Counted from the stretch's first letter, positions 42,559-50,255 are shown. The stretch: DNA of 64,000 nt from Salirhabdus sp. Marseille-P4669 (GCF_900240405.1 NZ_OEQK01000005.1:230703-294702); one strand, 5' to 3'. Made by a program: numbers and translations. Notes: generated by a model not told the origin, from the sequence alone.

Positions 42559-42614
42559 AAAAACACCTCCTAATTAATAAACGAATCAAATGAAAGAAAG
42601 GATACGAAACAAAT

Positions 42615-43268
42615 TTATATTTTTTCAATAATGTTATATTTATTTCCATCTGGGTCTGTAACAGTAAATATAAAATGGTGATCCTTTTTCTTTATTTTGA
42701 TGCCTCGTGTTATTAGAATCCTGTATGTAGATGCTACAATTCTAGCGTTATTTTCTTTTAAACTAGTTAATAAACGAAGGATAAGTTGCTCTGGAGGTTC
42801 ATTTGTAGGCACTGTATTTTTCATTTGTGTTAAGTTAACTCTTGCGCGGTGTAACGTGGCTTTTACAGCTCCTATCGTTATGGTTAACATTTCAGAGATC
42901 TCCTTAGAAGTAAATCCAAAATACTCGGTTAGTAATAGGACGCATGCTTGTTGAAAGGGAAGTTCACTTATTAAAACCTCCACAGTCTCTAGTAATTTAA
43001 AATTCACATCTGTATAATGGATATTACATTCTTGTTCGACTGTTTTCTCTTTCTTTCTTTTCCGCATTATGTCACGCCACTGGTTAATAGCCATTTTAAA
43101 TAAATAGCCTTTAGGATTCTGGTGCAATTCGATAGTAGAAGCCCTACGCATAATATTAAGAAGTGTGTCCTGATAGAGATCTTCCCCATCCCATGGGTTA
43201 CCAGTTATGCTATAGCAATATCTTTTTAACTCATGTAAATATGTAGTAAAAATAGGGTTCACTTCCAT
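42615..43268 (-). CDS. ECF sigma factor with a VOC-like C-terminal tail
   Basis: The 217-residue protein has sigma region 2 ('WDGEDLYQDTLLNIMRRAS', 'NPKGYLFKMAINQWRDIMRK') and region 4 ('LPFQQACVLLLTEYFGFTSK' then 'EISEMLTITIGAVKATLHRAR'). After about residue 165 comes an extra tail: 'YRILITRGIKIKKKDHHFIF' then 'TVTDPDGNKYNIIEKI', which looks like the second half of a VOC module. No anti-sigma gene is adjacent; two VOC genes follow. The start at 43268 is seven bases after GGGGGA. Confidence 0.85.
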   Translation of the reverse strand: MEVNPIFTTYLHELKRYCYSITGNPWDGEDLYQDTLLNIMRRASTIELHQNPKGYLFKMAINQWRDIMRKRKKEKTVEQECNIHYTDVNFKLLETVEVLISELPFQQACVLLLTEYFGFTSKEISEMLTITIGAVKATLHRARVNLTQMKNTVPTNEPPEQLILRLLTSLKENNARIVASTYRILITRGIKIKKKDHHFIFTVTDPDGNKYNIIEKI

Positions 43269-43414
43269 ATCGACGTCCCCCAACAAAGTTAGCTAATTTT
43301 AAGAATATTTTACCATTTTTTTTAGCTATTGAAATCTATTTTTTTTTAGGCACTAAGAAAAAAGAAAGTTCTTCCCATTGTATTCAATCAAAATACACAA
43401 CACGATTAAGATAT

Positions 43415-43454
43415 AAAAAAGCATGAATCCCGGTTATTTAACCAAAACTCATGC
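43415..43454 (-). terminator. Terminator of the acetyltransferase gene at 43495
   Basis: GCATGA...TCATGC arms with an inner GGTTA/TAACC pair form an interrupted stem, followed by TTTTTTATA on the minus strand. Confidence 0.7.
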
Positions 43455-43494
43455 AATATACCATCTTAGCTGCTTGCTTGAAACATCATTCTAA

Positions 43495-43962
43495 TCATAT
43501 TGATTTAACATTCGTTAGCTTTTCATATAACTTTATCGAATCACCAAATATTCCATAAACATAACCGGAGTGAATCCAGCCATATTTTTCATAATAGCCT
43601 TCTAAATCTGTAGTAAGATAAAGCTTAGGATAGCCTTTCATAGCGGTTTCGGTTAATGCGTGATTTAGTAATTTTGACCCTATCTCCCTCCCTCTATTCA
43701 CCTCTGTTACATACAAACAAGCGAACCAGGGATAGAGATCTTGTCTACTATTTAAATCGTTTCTCAATAAAGCGTATGTACCAATTATATGGTTGTTCTC
43801 TACCGCAATATAAAATCTTGGAATTGGATCATTCGTTGTAGTGGAATGTCTAATACAATCCTCGTAAAAAGGAAAATTCTTTTCGTTTCCCCATTGATTC
43901 CAAAAGATTGTTATTGCTTCTTCCAAATAATTGGACTGTTTGTTTAATTCTATAATTTGCAT
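43495..43962 (-). CDS. GNAT family N-acetyltransferase
   Basis: The 155-residue protein shows 'FACLYVTEVNRGREIGSKLLNHAL' as the acetyl-CoA binding region and 'LYLTTDLEGYYEKYGWIHSG' near the end. The glutamate in the loop (RGREIG) departs from the usual G/A, but the fold looks complete. The ATG at 43962 follows AGGAG; an upstream in-frame start at 43983 has no site. Its substrate is unknown. Confidence 0.83.
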   Translation of the reverse strand: MQIIELNKQSNYLEEAITIFWNQWGNEKNFPFYEDCIRHSTTTNDPIPRFYIAVENNHIIGTYALLRNDLNSRQDLYPWFACLYVTEVNRGREIGSKLLNHALTETAMKGYPKLYLTTDLEGYYEKYGWIHSGYVYGIFGDSIKLYEKLTNVKSI

Positions 43963-44026
43963 ACTTCTTCTCCTGATTGACATTTACTCTGTTATCAAAA
44001 AATAATGTACTTTATTTAAATAATAA

Positions 44027-44560
44027 CTACTTTAATCCCTTTTGTAAGGCTATCATTTCTTCTGCGAGCTTATGTAAACGTCTTTCTGCTTGTTCATCCT
44101 CTAAATCACCTTCTTCGGTAAAGGATTTATTATGTATGAATACAGTATTTGTCGGCACAATCCCTTTTAAGTAAGAGAGTATTGGTTTCAATTGATATTC
44201 ACCAACTAAAAAGTGTTTTCCAGAACCACCGACAGTAACAATTCCTGTTACCTTTCCTTTAAATGCGTCTTGTGGCATAAAATCCAATAAATTTTTTAAT
44301 GCTCCTGAAATGGATGCTTGATAAATAGGAGTTGCAAAGACAATAAAGTCTGCAGTAGTAATTCTGTTCACAATGTCCCATGTATGTTGATCATAATAAG
44401 CGAGAGATGGTCCGTGAAATAATTCTACTTCTTCTTCCTTTAAATCAATAAGATCTGTTTGAATATTAGAATCAATTGCTTTAGCAGCTGATAATACATG
44501 GAAAACAGCTTCCGATATTTTTGCACCTACTAATGAGCCTGAGATTCCCACTAACTTCAA
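44027..44560 (-). CDS. NADPH-dependent FMN reductase
   Basis: The 177-residue flavodoxin-like protein starts with 'VGISGSLVGAKISEAVF', the FMN phosphate-binding loop, and has 'FATPIYQASISGALKNLLDFM', the flavin-ring binding motif of the NADPH-dependent FMN reductase family (SsuE/YhdA-like). It may supply reduced flavin to monooxygenases such as the nearby broken LLM gene, but this is inference. TTG at 44560 is about six bases after GGGGGAC; a TTG at 44575 lies before the site. Confidence 0.87.
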   Translation of the reverse strand: MKLVGISGSLVGAKISEAVFHVLSAAKAIDSNIQTDLIDLKEEEVELFHGPSLAYYDQHTWDIVNRITTADFIVFATPIYQASISGALKNLLDFMPQDAFKGKVTGIVTVGGSGKHFLVGEYQLKPILSYLKGIVPTNTVFIHNKSFTEEGDLEDEQAERRLHKLAEEMIALQKGLK

Positions 44561-44607
44561 TGAAACGTCCCCCAATATTTTGTAATAAGTTCTATATAAA
44601 CTACTCC

Positions 44608-44805
44608 TTATAATTTCACATCAATATTACTTCCTAAATGTGGTTGTGAGGCTTGTTGCATTTGTTTTCCTGCGTCGTGAAGCATTTGTATCATCGTCAT
44701 CGCTTTACTTTCAGATTGATTCATCATGTTTTTCATTAGGGTAATGCCTACATCTTGTCTAAAATTCACTTGATTTAATGCTATTGACAATGCTGGGATA
44801 TCCAT
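44608..44805 (-). CDS. yjfB: YjfB family putative motility protein
   Basis: The 65-residue protein is the YjfB family: 'MDIPALSIALNQVNFRQDVG' then 'LMKNMMNQSESKAMTMIQML' and a Gln-rich C-terminus. In Bacillus it belongs to the sigma-D regulon and is thought to be motility-related; its function is unproven. ATG follows GGAGG at seven bases. It lies 47 bases upstream of the FMN reductase gene in the same direction. Confidence 0.85.
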   Translation of the reverse strand: MDIPALSIALNQVNFRQDVGITLMKNMMNQSESKAMTMIQMLHDAGKQMQQASQPHLGSNIDVKL

Positions 44806-45003
44806 TTGATAACCTCCTCCGTTTTTTTATTCCTTACTATATCATACATTAAAAAGCGCACGTTAAAAATGTATTCTTGTTCTACGTAGAGCGTTTTACC
44901 ACTTAGTATTTGCACCCTTATCATGAACAACCCATATAACACTTTTTTCACGTATTATAAATTACTCAATGTTACCTACACTATATAAAGGTGATTTAAA
45001 AAA
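44806..45003. other. Gene-free stretch left of the toxin-antitoxin locus
   Basis: I see no open frame with a ribosome site here. It probably contains the promoter of the yjfB gene (minus strand) and leader sequence for the antitoxin promoter. Confidence 0.5.
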
Positions 45004-45020
45004 ATATTTGGTCCTTTCGG

Positions 45021-45049
45021 TTTTCAATGAACCAAATATGGAGTATAAT
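45021..45049 (+). promoter_or_regulatory. Probable promoter of the antitoxin RNA
   Basis: TTTTCA (45021-45026) and TATAAT (45044-45049) are 17 bases apart. A 9-bp inverted repeat (45004-45012 with 45031-45039) overlaps it. Confidence 0.6.
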
Positions 45050-45074
45050 AAATACAAGAATTATGCATAAAGTA

Positions 45075-45107
45075 TAAAAAGACCGTTGGTGATCCTACAC
45101 CAACGGT
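45075..45107 (-). terminator. Terminator of the toxin mRNA
   Basis: ACCGTTGGTG and its perfect complement flank a six-base loop, followed by CTTTTT on the minus strand. Confidence 0.85.
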
Positions 45108-45150
45108 AATGTACAATAGCCCTTCAAGGGGGCGACTCGCTTTCGGGAAT

Positions 45151-45198
45151 ATAATCACCCTTATTTGCTTGTCCGGCTTAAAGGGTGGTTATTTTTTT
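45151..45198 (+). terminator. Terminator of the antitoxin RNA
   Basis: ATAATCACCCTT pairs with AAGGGTGGTTAT (one wobble) and is followed by seven T. It covers the toxin stop codon on the other strand. Confidence 0.8.
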
Positions 45199-45269
45199 AT
45201 GTTTGACAATATTGCAACAACGAAACTTCCAAATGAAATCATTAGGACTAGCGTTTCAAATACTGTCAT
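45189..45269 (-). CDS. Holin-like type I toxin peptide
   Basis: This 26-residue peptide has one membrane segment and a Lys-Lys end; its middle 'LVLMISFGSFVVAILSNIKK' is the signature of the putative holin-like toxin family of type I systems in Bacillales (TxpA/BsrG/YonT relatives). Such peptides insert into the membrane and are held in check by antisense RNA. A very strong ribosome site (GGGGGTGAT) stands seven bases before the ATG, and a CCCTTT upstream in the mRNA can pair with AAAGGG of that site. The terminator is at 45075, so the 3' untranslated region is long, as expected. Confidence 0.85.
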   Translation of the reverse strand: MTVFETLVLMISFGSFVVAILSNIKK

Positions 45270-45324
45270 CCTTATCACCCCCTTTCTAAAAAAAAGGGAG
45301 CGAGTAACCACCCATGAAAGCCTT

Positions 45325-45346
45325 ATTGTACTAACTTTATTTTACC
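45325..45346 (-). promoter_or_regulatory. Possible -10 region of the toxin promoter
   Basis: On the minus strand TACAAT lies about 55 bases upstream of the toxin start with a T-rich -35 region before it; the assignment is tentative. Confidence 0.3.
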
Positions 45347-45366
45347 AAAAAATCCCCCAAAAGAAC

Positions 45367-45380
45367 AGAACGTATATTCG
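45367..45380 (-). promoter_or_regulatory. LexA-like box upstream of the toxin
   Basis: CGAATATACGTTCT (minus strand) matches the Bacillus LexA consensus CGAACRNRYGTTYC at 12 of 14 positions. An 11-bp direct repeat (AAGAACAGAAC, 45361 and 45389) overlaps it. Confidence 0.3.
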
Positions 45381-45461
45381 TATTATGTAAGAACAGAACT
45401 TATGAACTATTTTCTGTAGTATACAGGATAGTTAAATAGTGCACTGTATCAATACTGATTG

Positions 45462-45863
45462 CTAAACAAAACGAAATTTAACTGATCCCCTTAATACATT
45501 TTCTCCATGCTGATTTATTACATATATTTGAAATAACATATCTGTTTCGTTTTTTTCTTTTATAGAAGCCTTCAATGTCAATATATCCTCTAGAAAAACC
45601 ATGTTAGAGAAACGAATTTGATAATCTTCTAAAAATCCTTCGTTATAATATGGAGTAAACAATTTTGCCAAATTCCCCATTGTCCACATTCCATGAGCTA
45701 TTACTCCGGGTAGGCCCGATTTTAATGCTTCTTCATCAATTGTATGTATTGGGTTAAAATCACCAGAAGCTCCAGCGTATTTTATTAAATCTAAACGGCT
45801 TACAGGATTTAACGTAACTTCTTTAAGGGATTCATTCACTTCATATTCCCATAATCGCTTCAC
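45462..45863 (-). CDS. MaoC-type dehydratase (R-hydratase, HadB-like)
   Basis: This 133-residue hot-dog fold protein carries the hydratase motif 'YAGASGDFNPIHTIDEEALK', with catalytic Asp and His in 'SGDFNPIH', followed by 'GVIAHGMWTMGNLAK'. It is the active half of a two-subunit dehydratase of the HadAB/R-hydratase type, converting between 3-hydroxyacyl- and enoyl-thioesters. GTG start overlaps the stop of the upstream gene by four bases, so the pair is coupled. A decayed SDR gene lies upstream in the same direction. Confidence 0.85.
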   Translation of the reverse strand: MKRLWEYEVNESLKEVTLNPVSRLDLIKYAGASGDFNPIHTIDEEALKSGLPGVIAHGMWTMGNLAKLFTPYYNEGFLEDYQIRFSNMVFLEDILTLKASIKEKNETDMLFQIYVINQHGENVLRGSVKFRFV

Positions 45864-46309
45864 TTTAACATCTCCCTTCTCACAGCCTCCGTAATGATTA
45901 CTACTTGTTTTTCTGTAAACAAGATGTTTTGATCTGCATCTTCTCCGTAACGCATAATAATTAGAAATCCCATTAAACCATTTTTTCCCTCTTTTTCATA
46001 ATAATCCTTGACCTCTGAATAACAATACACATCCTCTCCAACAAAAAGCGGACGTTCATAATGATAATGCTGCTCACCATGAATTAAACCAATAGAAGGA
46101 AGTTTAAGGTCAGGAATTGTACCAAAGTCAAACACTATCGGAAACGTTGGTGGAGCTATATTTTTACCATATCGTGATTCCTTTCCAAATTTTTCATTCG
46201 TATAAATTGGATGGTTATCTTGAATGGCTTCTGCAAACCTAAGAACCAAACCTCGTTCTACTGTGTTTTTTATTCGATTTGATTTTTTCCCAATAAATCC
46301 GTTTAACAA
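45860..46309 (-). CDS. MaoC-like N-terminal dehydratase subunit (HadA/FAS1-DH type)
   Basis: The 149-residue hot-dog protein has 'VERGLVLRFAEAIQDNHPIY' and 'NIAPPTFPIVFDFG', followed by 'GLIHGEQHYHYERPLFVGED', the layout of the structural subunit in two-part dehydratases. It lacks the catalytic Asp-His pair, which the next gene supplies. The start is TTG, ten bases after AAAGGGAG. It overlaps the catalytic subunit gene by four bases. The decayed SDR gene just upstream would have been the matching ketoreductase. Confidence 0.8.
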   Translation of the reverse strand: MLNGFIGKKSNRIKNTVERGLVLRFAEAIQDNHPIYTNEKFGKESRYGKNIAPPTFPIVFDFGTIPDLKLPSIGLIHGEQHYHYERPLFVGEDVYCYSEVKDYYEKEGKNGLMGFLIIMRYGEDADQNILFTEKQVVIITEAVRREMLK

Positions 46310-46328
46310 TTAAAACCACTCCCTTTTA

Positions 46329-46640
46329 CTATTTAGAACCTCCAGCCACATATTGTACTTGACCGTTTACAAAGGAAAACCACTCATCAGCAAAAAACTA
46401 AAGCATTTGCTATGTCCGCAGGTTTTCCTGTTCTTCCAACTGGGATGGTTTGCGCACTGTGATCTACCATGACTTCAAATGGAATACCAATGCGATTTGC
46501 TGTTATAACGCCTCTTCATTTATATCGACAATGGCAACCTTCGCTCCATCCTCTAACAGCCGTTTTGCTGTTGCTTTTCCAATACCATGACATTCCCCAG
46601 TAATACAAGCAACCCTACCTTCCAAAGGTTTTGACAACAT
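46329..46640 (-). pseudogene. Degraded SDR oxidoreductase gene
   Basis: An N-terminal SDR piece from ATG 46640 ('[20 protein letters not shown]' then '[18 protein letters not shown]') ends at TAA. Directly after it a C-terminal piece begins in another frame ('IGIPFEVMVDHSAQTIPVGR' then 'TGKPADIANALVF'), which itself breaks at a T run before 'DEWFSFVNGQVQYVAGGSK' and stops at 46329. About 125 middle residues, including the Tyr-x3-Lys site, are gone. The cofactor loop G-x3-G-x-G survives as GECHGIG. It was probably the ketoreductase partner of the MaoC pair downstream. Confidence 0.85.
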
Positions 46641-46883
46641 GTTAATTCCACAACAATATCTCTATTAATATACGTATTCGTTATTTCTACCTATGATTCC
46701 TTGCAGATTGCATTACATCATGGATGGTCGTTCCATACGGAAATTTTAAGAAAATAATGTTTGAATATCTAAAATTTTCATAAAATATAGGAATAATATA
46801 CTGTTTGTTTTTGGTAAAAGTATTAAAAAAGACCTAGTTTGCATATGTCGCAAATATTACTTAAGGATAAATTAACAGTTATT
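46641..46883. other. Gene-free stretch
   Basis: AT-rich spacer between the decayed SDR gene and the promoter of the lipoprotein gene. No frame with a ribosome site, tRNA or repeat was found. Confidence 0.5.
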
Positions 46884-46912
46884 TTGGACTAATCTTTATT
46901 AACTAGAATAAT
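46884..46912 (+). promoter_or_regulatory. Probable promoter of the lipoprotein gene
   Basis: TTGGAC (46884-46889) and AATAAT (46907-46912) are 17 bases apart, about 68 bases before the start. Confidence 0.45.
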
Positions 46913-46979
46913 AAGATACCAATATCCTAGATTTGTGTGTTAAAATGTAAAAGATTAGCCTAAAGGAGGAAGATGTAAA

Positions 46980-47918
46980 TTGAAGAAAATTAAAACACTA
47001 GGCGTACTAATAATTACAATCTTATTTTTAGCTGCTTGTAGTAGCGATGATGAGAAAAGCAACAAAGAAGTTGTGGTTAACGCATTTGAATCACTAACAG
47101 AAGAAGCGAAAAGCATGGACGCTACGTTTTCCCTTGATTTAAATGTAGATGCAGCTGATGCACCAGCCACTGTGCAACCTTACCTAGATATGGTTAATGA
47201 TGCAACTTTTGATGTAAACATGAAATATGACGAAGAAGCACAAAAACAAGAAGCGACAGTAAACCTAAAAGGTTCCATGAGCCCTATTAGTGTTGATTTA
47301 TCTGTACCCGTATTATACGATCAAGCGTCTCAAAAAGGATACATTCAAACAGACAGCCTTTATGAAAACTTTGGTATGATGTTTGGTTTACCTGCTGAGC
47401 TTGATGGAAAACTAATCGAATTTGACCTAAACCAATTAGGTGTTGGGGAAGTAGTACCTGCAGATGAAGAGCTTCAAGGAAAACTAAATGAATTAGTAAA
47501 AGATTTCTTAAACAGCAAAGATGAAGATGACTTCAAGAGTGAAGGAGATAATGTATATAGCGTATCCTTTACTCAAGATGAACTAAAGGATTTTATTATT
47601 GATGCAGCTGCTTCTTTAGATGAAACTATTGATGATGCTGCTAAAGAACAACTTAGCGCTGAAATTGATACAATGTTCGAAACAGTTTCTGTAGATACAT
47701 TTGAAATTAAAACAACAGTTAAAGATGATCAAGTTAAAGAACAAAATATCGTTGCTGATTTTGTAATTGATGATCCTTCTACTGGAAAAATTTCTATCAA
47801 TGTAACAATGGGTACGGTTTATAACAGCATTAATGAATCTGTAGAATTTACTATTGATCCAGAAAATGCAGATATCATGCCATTTGAAGAACTTAACTCT
47901 ATGATGTATATGTATTAA
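46980..47918 (+). CDS. Lipoprotein of unknown function
   Basis: The 312-residue protein has a lipoprotein signal with lipobox cysteine at residue 20 ('LFLAACSSDDEKS') and is acidic throughout. The body is beta-rich with repeated 'TFDVNMKYDEEAQKQEATVN' and 'VNVTMGTVYNSINESVEFTI'-like strands, similar to the DUF6612 / LolA-LppX-like lipoproteins of Bacillus, but I am not certain of the family. It should be anchored on the outer face of the membrane. The start is TTG after AAAGGAGG. It is monocistronic with its own promoter and terminator. Confidence 0.8.
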   Translation: MKKIKTLGVLIITILFLAACSSDDEKSNKEVVVNAFESLTEEAKSMDATFSLDLNVDAADAPATVQPYLDMVNDATFDVNMKYDEEAQKQEATVNLKGSMSPISVDLSVPVLYDQASQKGYIQTDSLYENFGMMFGLPAELDGKLIEFDLNQLGVGEVVPADEELQGKLNELVKDFLNSKDEDDFKSEGDNVYSVSFTQDELKDFIIDAAASLDETIDDAAKEQLSAEIDTMFETVSVDTFEIKTTVKDDQVKEQNIVADFVIDDPSTGKISINVTMGTVYNSINESVEFTIDPENADIMPFEELNSMMYMY

Positions 47919-47950
47919 TCCTAATCTTTTAGGATTAACGACACTTAACA

Positions 47951-47998
47951 AAAAAACCAAACCACTTTCAAGTAATATTGGTGGTTTGGTTTTTTTCT
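47951..47998 (+). terminator. Terminator of the lipoprotein gene
   Basis: AAAAAACCAAACCAC and its perfect complement form a 15-base stem around a 15-base loop, followed by a T run. Confidence 0.9.
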
Positions 47999-48248
47999 TT
48001 TAGATTAGGATGATATACCTACAATGACCCCTACTCGCCCAGTTAATTGTTAATGAGTGACTATATACGCTGCTTAGACTTTTGGAACTTATTTATTGAA
48101 AGTCCAAGGTTAACATGTTCTTTTATTCCCTTTCCTTATTAATAGTGATCGTAAAGCGAGAAATATGGGTAATCTACTGTGGGAGTAAAGGAAGTAATCC
48201 ATAATCTGAAGACAAATCTCATTCATTTTTCACTTATAATAATTACAT

Positions 48249-48446
48249 CTATTTCAAAAACTTAGTATGCTTATCGATCATATCAGGATTAAGTCCTGTA
48301 TTTAGTTGAGCTTCTACCTGCATTGATTGATTACATTTTTTACATATGTATAGTGCATTGGGGTTTGCTTTTATTTTTTGGTATTGTAAGTCGGTATGGT
48401 CAATTTCGAATACTTTTTTACAAGTATAACACTTCTTTTTTAACAT
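48249..48446 (-). CDS. Small zinc-ribbon protein (DUF2197/YlaI-like)
   Basis: The 65-residue protein has two CxxC knuckles ('KKCYTCKKVFEID' and 'YICKKCNQSMQ'), the layout of a zinc ribbon. The spacing and the 'NPNALYICKKC' phrase resemble DUF2197 proteins such as YlaI of Bacillus; the function is unknown. ATG at 48446 follows GGGAGGGG; an in-frame start at 48461 precedes the site. About 250 bases without genes lie on its 3' side, up to the lipoprotein terminator. Confidence 0.75.
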   Translation of the reverse strand: MLKKKCYTCKKVFEIDHTDLQYQKIKANPNALYICKKCNQSMQVEAQLNTGLNPDMIDKHTKFLK

Positions 48447-48649
48447 GTTTTCCCCTCCCATATCGAAAATTCATTACAATATCATACCCTTCTAATCTTC
48501 TTCGACACCATTATTTTTTACCCTTTAGCAATAGTGCAAAAAATGCGGTCCCCATACTAAGGTACCACTTTTATAGTATGTACTTTCCGGATATATTGCT
48601 GTTGAAACCCTCTGATCTGATTGTTCACCTATTTACTTTACTAATTTAT

Positions 48650-49126
48650 TCAAAACGATTTATCTACATAACCTTTCATTCGAATCACTTTTCCGTTTAC
48701 CTCTTCGCCCACTTCTGTCATGCCAAGTTTTTGATAAAAGGTTCGAGCGGATGAGTTTGTCTTTGAAACTCTTAGATGATATTCGTCAACACTTTGTTTC
48801 TTAAAAAATTGTACTGCATATTGATGTAGCTTTACACCTAACCCAGACCCTCTTTTTTCCGGTATTAAATAATATAAATGGACATAACCAATCTTATTGT
48901 CTTTATACGCCTTAGTCGTTAATTCTAGCTGTCCTATTGGTTTGTCGTTTTCAAGAACAAGAACAAATCCATCGGGATATTTGACGGCATGCTTTTGCAC
49001 CCAACTGATATAGTCCTTATCTTCTCCAAAACCTTCATCTGTTCCAAAGCTCACATAAAATGAATCTCTCCGAAATGGTATAATGATATCGGTATGTTTT
49101 TCTACATCCATTCTTTTAAATTCCAT
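48650..49126 (-). CDS. GNAT family N-acetyltransferase
   Basis: The 158-residue protein has 'VHLYYLIPEKRGSGLGVKLHQYAV' as the acetyl-CoA binding motif and 'KTNSSARTFYQKLGMTEVGE' at the C-terminal end. ATG follows GGGGTGA at five bases. The substrate is unknown. It is divergent from the carbonic anhydrase-like gene. Confidence 0.88.
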   Translation of the reverse strand: MEFKRMDVEKHTDIIIPFRRDSFYVSFGTDEGFGEDKDYISWVQKHAVKYPDGFVLVLENDKPIGQLELTTKAYKDNKIGYVHLYYLIPEKRGSGLGVKLHQYAVQFFKKQSVDEYHLRVSKTNSSARTFYQKLGMTEVGEEVNGKVIRMKGYVDKSF

Positions 49127-49271
49127 TTAGTTCACCCCTCTTATATCTTAATATTTTATCATCATTTTTTTTTAAAAGTAGTTTCATAGAAGATAAAAAT
49201 GGGTATAACTATATATACCAAAATGCATTAAAACTTAATCACCTTATAGTATGAAGTGAGGGGGGAAATAC

Positions 49272-49652
49272 ATGAGTGACACTCAATTTGCGACAGCAAT
49301 AAATTGCATGGATGGGCGTGCCCAATTGCCGATAATTAAATGGATGCAAGAAAAATATTCGGTACCATTCATTGATATGATAACAGAACCAGGTCCCACA
49401 AAGGTTTTCTTACATGGAACCGATGATGAGATTGAAAAAATAAAAGACAAAGTCATCATATCAAGGGATGCACATGGATCTAAATCCATCGCTGTGATTG
49501 GACATCACGATTGTGCTGGAAATCCAGTTAGCCGTGACGTGAAATGCCGCATGATTGAAGAATCTGTGGAAAAAGTCAAAGCTTGGGGCTTTGATATGGA
49601 AGTAATAGGACTTTATGTAAATGAAAATTGGGAAGTAGAACAAGTCATTTAG
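49272..49652 (+). CDS. Beta-carbonic anhydrase-like protein
   Basis: The 126-residue protein has the zinc-site pattern of beta-carbonic anhydrases: Cys12-x-Asp14-x-Arg16 in 'INCMDGRAQL' and His-His-Asp-Cys (78-81) in 'VIGHHDCAGNP'. It is shorter than the classic enzymes (about 190-220 residues) and belongs to a compact branch found in Firmicutes and archaea; activity on CO2 is likely but untested. ATG follows GAGGGGGG. It is monocistronic, with a terminator 26 bases after the stop. Confidence 0.85.
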   Translation: MSDTQFATAINCMDGRAQLPIIKWMQEKYSVPFIDMITEPGPTKVFLHGTDDEIEKIKDKVIISRDAHGSKSIAVIGHHDCAGNPVSRDVKCRMIEESVEKVKAWGFDMEVIGLYVNENWEVEQVI

Positions 49653-49677
49653 TAAACATGTAAGTAGAATATCCAAA

Positions 49678-49706
49678 TAAAAAAACCCTTTATATAGGGT
49701 TTTTTG
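49678..49706 (+). terminator. Terminator of the carbonic anhydrase-like gene
   Basis: AAAAAACCCT pairs with AGGGTTTTTT around a short loop, giving U tracts on both strands. Confidence 0.9.
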
Positions 49707-49732
49707 TTTGTGAATTTTCTCTTTTTACAATA

Positions 49733-50176
49733 TTACTCATGAATTCTTTGCTTTCGTTCATGTTCCTCCGTTAAAAACTGTAGAAAGGCTTGAAAACCTA
49801 GTTTTGGTTGCATTTTTATTGTGTTTATATATTCTTTTTTTGTAAAATCGTTTAATAATTCACTTCTGTTAATTCTTTCAATCATTCGTTCTGTACTAAT
49901 AGATTCCATTTCTTTTTGGACATGCTTAGATTCTTTAAATAAAGCAATACCAATGGCACCCATCAACGCATAAATAGCTAGTGTTGGAATAGCGTCCAAA
50001 TACCATCCTCCTGATAGAAGGAGCAAAAATAAATTCATAATGGGAAAGACCATTAAAGGAATAGCAAAGATACGATATTTGGAAAATTTTTTCATATAGG
50101 GTTTTAAAACACCCATAATGATTTCCATTTCTTTCTTAACAAATGTAGGCATATTTTTAAACACAATAGGATTCAT
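49733..50176 (-). CDS. DUF5392 membrane protein (YwnF-like)
   Basis: The 147-residue protein has two membrane segments (about residues 38-57 and 63-82) between a basic N-terminus and a long charged C-terminus. The opening 'PTFVKKEMEIIMGVLKPYMKKFSKYRIFA' and the closing 'QPKLGFQAFLQFLTEEHERKQ' match the DUF5392 family (Bacillus subtilis YwnF). The function is unknown. ATG lies seven bases after GGAGG. It stands between a carbonic anhydrase-like gene and the end of the large catabolic cluster. Confidence 0.82.
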   Translation of the reverse strand: MNPIVFKNMPTFVKKEMEIIMGVLKPYMKKFSKYRIFAIPLMVFPIMNLFLLLLSGGWYLDAIPTLAIYALMGAIGIALFKESKHVQKEMESISTERMIERINRSELLNDFTKKEYINTIKMQPKLGFQAFLQFLTEEHERKQRIHE

Positions 50177-50216
50177 TTTGCTTCCTCCAATGTTTTATTT
50201 TACCTGATATACAAAG

Positions 50217-50255
50217 AGACCTTACCAAATGATACTTATTCGTTTGGTAAGGTCT
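50217..50255 (-). terminator. Terminator of the catabolic cluster
   Basis: AGACCTTACCAAA and its perfect complement flank a 13-base loop downstream of the last gene of the cluster; the U tract is short (CTTTG). Confidence 0.6.

Larger units (their letters stand above)
45056..45198 (+). ncRNA. Antisense antitoxin RNA of a type I toxin-antitoxin pair
   Basis: An RNA of about 143 bases is predicted from the promoter at 45021-45049 to the plus-strand terminator at 45151-45198. It is antisense to the 3' untranslated region and last codons of the toxin mRNA. This tail-to-tail overlap is the arrangement of TxpA/RatA and BsrG/SR4 in Bacillus subtilis. No protein frame with a ribosome site is present in it. 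The ends are inferred from sequence only. Confidence 0.6.

Noticed and set aside
45109..45390. 93-codon open frame on the plus strand
   Set aside because: It runs antisense to the toxin gene and through the antitoxin terminator; there is no ribosome site, and the sequence is better explained as an RNA gene.
48323..48754. 143-codon open frame on the plus strand
   Set aside because: It overlaps two minus-strand genes with clear motifs (zinc ribbon and GNAT) and has a low-complexity aromatic composition typical of an antisense shadow.
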